This document shows positions 16,382-20,108 of a DNA stretch of 20,108 nucleotides, piece by piece; position 1 is the first letter of the stretch, and every line of letters starts with the position of its first letter. The translations under genes were made by a program, and so were the position numbers. This DNA comes from Deltaproteobacteria bacterium (GTDB lineage: Bacteria; SAR324; NAC60-12). The notes beneath the pieces are model-generated. The model did no database searches, was not told the DNA's origin, and was given only the letters and a program-made list of their open reading frames with translations. The stretch lies in assembly GCA_003541985.1 (NCBI GenBank), contig DPLM01000325.1, forward strand, positions 1-20,108. Direction: 5' to 3'.

Positions 16382-16587
16382 ATTTCTTAGTTAATGAGGA
16401 AGATGAATGGAATGTTGAGTTTGATATCAAGAGTTTTGGTTAGCAAAGAATGATGAACCAATTTGTTGCAAACGTTTTGACGTAGCACAAGAATCTGGGA
16501 AAAAACTCGGTGTTACCAAGTAAACGATGGTGGCCTCAATCCTACCAATGACCAAACATTTCGTCGATATACGCTAACAAAGAGCTT

Positions 16588-17265
16588 TCAAAGATTCCAA
16601 AATGGCCCAGTCAGTCCTAGTTCCACAAACATCGCCTGCGTTGAGTCAACCGAGCGTCTTTCCCAATATTTTTCTGCTCGCCCAGAGTACCACTTGGTCG
16701 CCAATTGGTGGCAGGTTTGGAGCGAAATCGTTGCTCCATGACTTTGAGTCGTTCTCTTCAGCCAATTCTGCAAATGTGCTTTCGAACTGAAAGCGAGGAT
16801 CGTGGCTCAGGTGAAGCCAATCTTTTCCCAGAACCGTTTGGCTGGAACAACAAAATGCACAAGCCATTCGGAGGTAATTGGCTGGTTTTTGCCAATCAAC
16901 AGATCCAAACGATCATCACACTCTCCACACCCACACGGGGTGTGACCTTTGGCATCCTTGCCAACGATGGCAGCAATACCGAAGACATCCCAAATTCAAT
17001 TACCGTAATATTTTTTTTCGTCTATTTGGGCAGTGTAGTTGGTAGGCAAGACAGAAAACGGATGGGCCATCCAGATCGAGTGACTACCAGGAGCCAGTGC
17101 AATATCATGTGAAGCGGCAAGCCGCTCGAAAGCGCTTTCTATTTTGCCAATCGGCAGTTGAAATCGTTTTGCAGTTTCTGCTGTCGTCGGTGGCTGCAAT
17201 GTACTTATCAAGGTTTGATAGATGAAGTATCTCACCTCAGTATCAAACGTAGAGTCTTTAGCCAT
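16588..17265 (-). CDS. MerB-like (organomercurial lyase family) protein with two in-frame TGA codons, probable selenoprotein
   Basis: Read through TGA, this is one uninterrupted frame of 225 residues. The N-terminal helix-turn-helix-like part contains TTAETAKRFQLPIGKIESAF (27-46). The MerB motif WMAHPFSVLPT (65-75) follows. Then comes YYGN-TGA-IWD, in which residue 90 is TGA (16996-16998) and Asp93 sits at +3. A CGCGEC cluster (111-116) and VHFVVPAKRFWEKIGFT precede the second TGA, residue 153 (16807-16809). The C-terminal family ending is WYSGRAEKYWERR to GLTGPFWNL. In MerB the catalytic residues are Cys96, Asp99 and Cys159; here the spacings (+3, +63) are identical with TGA in place of both cysteines. 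There is no other stop or frameshift. TGA is used as a normal stop by neighbours. This points to two selenocysteines. ATG 17265 has a weak GGA upstream. Substrate (organomercury or other) unknown; there is no mer operon here. Confidence 0.85.
16778..16794 (-). other. Candidate SECIS hairpin after the second TGA
   Basis: On the minus strand the sequence GCTTTC-AGTTC-GAAAGC forms a perfect 6-bp stem with a 5-nt loop, starting 13 nt after the TGA at 16807-16809. The loop has G at its second position followed by U, 20-21 nt after the TGA. Bacterial SECIS elements lie just downstream of the UGA inside the coding region and present a G-U in a small apical loop to SelB. Position, stem and loop all agree by eye; no folding was run. 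Confidence 0.6.
16959..16972 (-). other. Candidate SECIS hairpin after the first TGA
   Basis: On the minus strand TGCCA-TCGT-TGGCA gives a 5-bp stem with a 4-nt loop containing GU, about 24-37 nt after the TGA at 16996-16998. The distance is within the usual bacterial range, but the G is third in the loop rather than first or second. Other weaker pairings are possible nearby (for example GATG with CATC), so this one is less certain. Confidence 0.35.
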
Positions 17266-17401
17266 AGTTTTATTCCAAGATTCTCATCTGATGTGCTTTC
17301 TAATTTTTAACAAGACACTTCAGAGTAACTTCTCTGTGAAGAGACACAATGACGGTAGTTTTGATTTGGCGAATGAACTTGACTGAGCACACTTATTTTC
17401 C

Positions 17402-17572
17402 ATGAAATCCTGCGATCAGTGTCTCGAAGAAATGGATACGCTGTTTAGGGTGCGTATTTCCGCAAGCAAGGAGTGGATCTTTGTCTGCAGGGGATGCCTG
17501 GAAGTTGTACGACCAAACAATCCGAACTATCAGTATGGGGGAACGTGGAAGAATCGAAAAAACAAAAAATGA
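17402..17572 (+). CDS. Small zinc-ribbon protein (CxxC...CxxC), 56 aa
   Basis: A short intact gene. The protein has CDQC at residues 4-7 and CRGC at 29-32, a spacing that fits a four-cysteine zinc ribbon. A hydrophobic strand EWIFV precedes the second pair, and the tail NPNYQYGGTWKNRKNKK is strongly basic. The pattern 'CxxC, FRVR, KEW.FVC..CL, NP.YQYGGTWK' is one I associate with small conserved proteins of proteobacteria of unknown function. Nucleic-acid or protein binding is the usual role of such ribbons (inference). It is divergent from the MerB-like gene, with 136 bp between their starts, so the two may share a control region. It converges with the DUF4174 gene 39 bp away. Confidence 0.75.
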   Translation: MKSCDQCLEEMDTLFRVRISASKEWIFVCRGCLEVVRPNNPNYQYGGTWKNRKNKK

Positions 17573-17582
17573 ACGCTCATGG

Positions 17583-17607
17583 GACCTAAGATTACCGACA
17601 GTAGGTC
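17583..17607. terminator. Weak inverted repeat between two convergent genes
   Basis: GACCTA (17583-17588) and TAGGTC (17602-17607) are perfect 6-bp arms with a 13-nt loop, straddling the short gap between the convergent zinc-ribbon and DUF4174 genes. There is no T-tract, so an intrinsic terminator is only a possibility. Confidence 0.2.
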
Positions 17608-17611
17608 TGCT

Positions 17612-18025
17612 TCAATATCGGTCATCTCTCATTTCCTTTCTTATCATCGGCATCGTATCAATCAGGGAGAAAATATCTTCCAAAGACACATTGCTTGATC
17701 TCAACTTTACTCCACCATCTTTGCCCAGTAGCAGCAACTGAAATCCTGAATTTGATACTCTAAACTGTTTGCTCATCTCGTCAAACTCCTCTGACCCTTG
17801 GAGCGGATCCATGTGGACAAGATTTTTGTCCGTAAATGCACAGGTCCTTTCTTCTATTTGCATTTTAAGGGCAAGACGCGTCAGTTCCCGCGCTGATGAG
17901 AAGAAGGTAATGATTACACGGTTTTTCCCAAGATGGTCTTTCCGTGGAATCGCTTGAAGCGGCATGATGATTACAGGATTGATGAGTGCGAATAGCAAAG
18001 CAACGACCAGACGATAGGACATCAT
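17612..18025 (-). CDS. DUF4174-like exported protein
   Basis: A 137-aa protein with an N-terminal signal peptide (MMSYRLVVALLFALINPVII, cleavage probably near LQA-IP). The mature part has a thioredoxin-like beginning NRVIITFFSSARE and ends with the signature FQLLLLGKDGGVKLRSS, then a DIFSLIDTMPMIRKEM-type stretch. The LLGKDGGVK..LIDxMPMR..EM ending is what I recognise as DUF4174, a periplasmic or secreted family of unknown function with a thioredoxin-like fold. It starts at either of two adjacent ATGs (18025 or 18022). A small acidic ORF lies 42 bp upstream on the same strand and may be co-transcribed. Confidence 0.75.
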   Translation of the reverse strand: MMSYRLVVALLFALINPVIIMPLQAIPRKDHLGKNRVIITFFSSARELTRLALKMQIEERTCAFTDKNLVHMDPLQGSEEFDEMSKQFRVSNSGFQLLLLGKDGGVKLRSSNVSLEDIFSLIDTMPMIRKEMRDDRY

Positions 18026-18067
18026 TAGTCAGGTCTCAATCAGTCATCATCCGCAGAGATCTTGTTC

Positions 18068-18223
18068 TCAACACAAAATTTCCGAAGCAGAACCGTTGAG
18101 AATCTCATCGGCCTGTAAGTCCCACAGCTCATACTCATCCAACTCTTCTAGTTCATCCAGTTCCAACGCTTTCTGACGTTGCTGATCTTTCTCAAGAATA
18201 TCATCAATGCAGATCACACTCAT
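18068..18223 (-). CDS. Small acidic hypothetical protein, 51 aa
   Basis: A short frame with ATG 18223 and GAGGG closely upstream. The product is very acidic, with a run KALELDELEELDEYELWDL, probably one amphipathic helix or coiled coil, and it ends in cysteine before TGA. It precedes the DUF4174 gene by 42 bp on the same strand. No family recognised. The good ribosome site argues for a real gene; the biased composition argues for caution. Confidence 0.45.
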   Translation of the reverse strand: MSVICIDDILEKDQQRQKALELDELEELDEYELWDLQADEILNGSASEILC

Positions 18224-18447
18224 ATTCCCTCATTGCAAAATATTTCCATCAAGATCATTGCTCCAGAACCTTCCTTGATCATATATCAGCTGCACTTCTT
18301 TCAGTCAATTTCGAGTAAGCAGACTCTTTGAAAAATCTAGAGTTCTTTTTTCATCAAAAACTATGAGTTTAACCGCTGCTGGCAATAGCTGATGCATCCA
18401 CCTCCTTGATTTTTAAACAAGATCACTCTGGCAAGCCGGAACCTATC

Positions 18448-18579
18448 TCACTGTGGATTTTCGAAGAAGATCAACAGAAATCCAAGGAAAGCAATTGCTG
18501 TGGCCAGAGAGCTATAAACAACGATTGCACTGACTATTTTTCGAATTTTTGGATTGATATAGACTGTCTCAGAAAACAT
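18448..18579 (-). CDS. Small single-span membrane protein, 43 aa
   Basis: ATG 18579 follows AAGGGAAG at a good distance. The protein has a polar N-terminus (MFSETVYINPKIRKIV), then a hydrophobic stretch of about 22 residues (SAIVVYSSLATAIAFLGFLL continuing IFF), then a short acidic end ENPQ. Positive residues before the span suggest the N-terminus faces the cytoplasm. No family recognised. The regular membrane design and ribosome site make it more credible than other short frames in this AT-rich stretch. Confidence 0.5.
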   Translation of the reverse strand: MFSETVYINPKIRKIVSAIVVYSSLATAIAFLGFLLIFFENPQ

Positions 18580-18970
18580 GAACTTCCCTTAGTTGTGGAT
18601 TTGGCCAATTGATGGATGCGAGCGTAATTTACAATTATGAAGGATTGCTCCGTCAAAAAACAAACAATTCTTTCCAAGAATATTCTTAAGTTTCTTTACA
18701 ATTTCAATAGTATCCTATCAAGAAATTCATTTCTCCAGATTTACAAAGCCAAGCTATTTATTTTCCACAGAGAAACAGAAAGCAACTGCCATGTAACACT
18801 TCGAAAGAGCTATGTACGAAATTTCTATCGGTTGGTAAAACGGATAACCCATCGTTTTTTGAGAAAACCATTATTAACGCCTACATCTCTCATTAATTTT
18901 CTCACGCAACTTCTTCCTTTTTGTCTGTAAATTAAAACATACAACAATTTCAGTATTTTGATTTAAGAAA

Positions 18971-19204
18971 ATGCGTGGCAAAAAGCTTGAAACATATTTT
19001 TCCGGATCAGCGAAATATCAATATGACGATTATTTGGAGAATTTTATGAAAAACCTCCACAAGGATATGCACAAATCACATGTCATACATTGGACAGATA
19101 TTTTGGAATCGAATGGCGCTGCGGAAATGACAAGACGATCTGCCATCTTAGTCGGTTTGACCCGTTTTGGATTCACGGGTACTACCAATTTTATGTTACT
19201 CTAA
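18971..19204 (+). CDS. Uncertain small hypothetical protein, 77 aa
   Basis: The frame runs ATG to TAA and gives a mixed-composition product with tyrosine-rich AKYQYDDYLENFMKNLHKDM and a C-terminal SAILVGLTRFGFTG part. No family recognised, and the ribosome site (TAAGAAA) is poor. Its stop lies 12 bp before the palindrome cluster, which could serve as its transcript end. It may be a fragment of a longer lost gene. Confidence 0.3.
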   Translation: MRGKKLETYFSGSAKYQYDDYLENFMKNLHKDMHKSHVIHWTDILESNGAAEMTRRSAILVGLTRFGFTGTTNFMLL

Positions 19205-19215
19205 TCCAAATTCTC

Positions 19216-19272
19216 TTGGTAACCAAAAGATTCATGGACCATGAGAACTAGTTCTAGGATCTCTTGAGATCC
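19216..19272. repeat. Row of four adjacent palindromes
   Basis: Four perfect inverted repeats follow one another in 57 bp: TTGGT-A-ACCAA (19216-19226), TCATGG-A-CCATGA (19232-19244), AGAACTAGTTCT (19244-19255) and GGATCTC-TT-GAGATCC (19257-19272). The last can form a 6-bp stem with a CUUG tetraloop. No T-tract follows. This could be a structured transcript end, a multi-site protein-binding region or a small mobile repeat; no second copy is visible in the window. Confidence 0.55.
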
Positions 19273-19383
19273 ACTGCAAAACAATTCGTTGAGTTAAGAT
19301 TCGGACCAATTTTTTTAGATTCTTACAACAAAGATCCTCAATGATTTTTATTACCTAAAATTTTATAGCAAATAAGAGAAACA

Positions 19384-19896
19384 ATGGCATTTTCTAACAC
19401 AAGGATTAAAATTTCAATTTATCCCATCCTACTTCTAACAACTCTACTCCTAACATGTGCTTCACCGCTGATGATTCAAGCCGCAGGCAGCTCAGATGAC
19501 GACGACAGCAAACCACAAAAATCTAGAAATTATCAAGAAGCTGTCAGCTACATAAAAAAATCCGATTACAGTTCAGCTATTCCACTCTTAAAAAGAGAAT
19601 TAGAAAAAAATTCAAGAAACGCTGATGCTCACAACTATATGGGTTACGCATTGCGCAAAAGTAATGATCTGAAAAATTCTGCAGTTCATTATGCCAAAGC
19701 ACTTGAAATCAATCCGAAACACCTGGGAGCTCTCGAATATCAAGGAGAACTTTTTCTTACGATAGGTAATTTAGATCTTGCAAAGGCTAATTTGCAAAAA
19801 CTTGATAAACTATGTTGGCTGGGCTGCGATGAATATGACGACCTCAGGGCCTCTATTGAAGATTATCAGCAAGGAAAAAAGAGTAGCAAATATTGA
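19384..19896 (+). CDS. Exported TPR-repeat protein
   Basis: A 170-aa protein with an N-terminal signal sequence (hydrophobic core IYPILLLTTLLLTCASPLM, probable cleavage after IQAAG), followed by a short acidic run SDDDDS. About three tetratricopeptide units follow: NYQEAVSYIKKSDYSSAIPL, then AHNYMGYALRKSNDLKNSAV, then GALEYQGELFLTIGNLDLAK, covering residues 49-135. Two cysteines sit in KLCWLGCDEYDDL near the C-terminus, a pattern I have seen in periplasmic TPR proteins. TPRs mediate protein-protein contacts; the partner is unknown. A small lipoprotein gene follows 67 bp downstream on the same strand. Confidence 0.8.
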   Translation: MAFSNTRIKISIYPILLLTTLLLTCASPLMIQAAGSSDDDDSKPQKSRNYQEAVSYIKKSDYSSAIPLLKRELEKNSRNADAHNYMGYALRKSNDLKNSAVHYAKALEINPKHLGALEYQGELFLTIGNLDLAKANLQKLDKLCWLGCDEYDDLRASIEDYQQGKKSSKY

Positions 19897-19963
19897 TGAA
19901 AAAACAGATTTGTAAAGAACATTTTCTTGTTAAAATTCATTGCATCAGAAACTTGAGTTTGAG

Positions 19964-20089
19964 ATGAAAATCAAAATAACCATACTATTCACAGCACTCT
20001 CATTTTTGCTAATTGGATGTCCCGGCAAAAATACTCCACCACAAAACAGTAGTCACAAGTCTGGATACTCCAAAAAATCTACTTATTAA
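19964..20089 (+). CDS. Small lipoprotein, 41 aa
   Basis: A short frame encoding a basic start (MKIKI), a hydrophobic stretch TILFTALSFLLIG, and a lipobox LLIGC with Cys19 as the lipidation site. A short polar tail rich in Ser, Lys and Tyr follows, without a folded domain. Such tiny lipoproteins are often anchors or accessory peptides. It follows the TPR gene in the same direction and may be co-transcribed. The ribosome site is weak. The length is complete: it ends at TAA inside the window. Confidence 0.6.
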   Translation: MKIKITILFTALSFLLIGCPGKNTPPQNSSHKSGYSKKSTY

Positions 20090-20108
20090 AAGTACTTTGC
20101 AGTTGAAT

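Larger units (their letters stand above)
18580..19383. other. AT-rich, mostly non-coding stretch
   Basis: About 800 bp with no gene I can identify. A 97-codon plus frame at 18637-18930 has the composition of translated AT-rich noise. A 77-codon frame at 18971-19204 is listed separately. A tight row of palindromes is at 19216-19272. Confidence 0.5.

Noticed and set aside
16602..17112. Plus-strand open frames opposite the MerB-like gene (62 and 135 codons)
   Set aside because: They are antisense shadows of the MerB-like coding sequence and show no protein-family features.
16588..17265. Reading the MerB-like locus as an ordinary pseudogene with two nonsense mutations
   Set aside because: The only two lesions are TGA codons at exactly the two catalytic cysteine positions, the rest of the frame and family motifs are intact, and a SECIS-like hairpin follows the second TGA. 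Pseudogene status cannot be excluded without the genome's sel genes, but it is the less likely reading.
16588..17265. Genome-wide reassignment of TGA (to Trp or Gly) as the explanation for the two TGA codons
   Set aside because: TGA terminates the IclR, Gfo/Idh/MocA, aldehyde dehydrogenase, dehydratase, ABC ATPase, phosphodiesterase and S9 peptidase genes at normal family lengths, so it is a working stop codon here.
18637..18930. 97-codon plus frame in the AT-rich region
   Set aside because: Composition is that of translated AT-rich DNA (Phe, Lys, Leu, Ser, Asn), with no domain, signal or good ribosome site.
1..20108. CRISPR arrays, tRNA or rRNA genes, insertion sequences
   Set aside because: No regularly spaced repeats, no cloverleaf-like or rRNA-like segments and no transposase sequence were seen on either strand.

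Overview
The window reads as a chromosomal segment of a Gram-negative bacterium of moderately low GC. It has periplasmic signal peptides, a lipobox, a CysW/PotB-type ABC importer with a periplasmic binding protein, and an [Fe-S] IlvD/Edd dehydratase. The gene mix, together with what looks like a selenoprotein, would fit an uncultivated marine proteobacterium-like lineage such as SAR324. That taxonomic guess is inference only; no rRNA or marker gene is present.

Layout. (1) 112-7071, plus strand: a catabolic operon of IclR regulator, Gfo/Idh/MocA dehydrogenase, IolD-like ThDP enzyme, aldehyde dehydrogenase and sugar-acid dehydratase. Most genes overlap or sit within a few bases of each other. 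(2) 7756-12340, plus strand: a complete ABC importer (binding protein, two permeases, ATPase) followed by a GpdQ/CpdA-like phosphodiesterase, preceded by about 680 bp of non-coding DNA with promoter/operator-like sites. (3) 12341-13449: decayed DNA with two broken PIN-domain (VapC-type) toxin genes and one doubtful small ORF. (4) 13450-14403: a DHDPS/NAL-family lyase or deaminase, convergent with an S9 prolyl-oligopeptidase (14450-16381, minus). (5) 16588-18579: small genes, including a 225-residue MerB-like protein on the minus strand, a divergent 56-residue zinc-ribbon protein, a DUF4174 protein and two tiny ORFs. (6) 18580-20108: AT-rich, mostly empty DNA with a row of four palindromes, then a TPR protein and a small lipoprotein.

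The main discovery is at 16588-17265 (minus). A naive ORF caller sees only broken pieces. Read as one frame, it is a full-length organomercurial-lyase (MerB) family protein interrupted only by two TGA codons, at residues 90 and 153. These fall exactly where MerB has its two catalytic cysteines (Cys96 and Cys159; spacing 63 in both), and the catalytic Asp is kept at +3 from the first. TGA is an ordinary stop in several neighbouring genes. A perfect 6-bp hairpin with a GU-containing loop lies 13-29 nt after the second TGA, as expected of a bacterial SECIS element. I interpret this as a MerB-like protein with two selenocysteines in its active site.

How the genes may work together (inference): the first operon oxidises and dehydrates a sugar acid or cyclitol-like substrate towards a semialdehyde and central metabolism. 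The second operon imports an organic phosphodiester-like solute and hydrolyses it in the cytoplasm.
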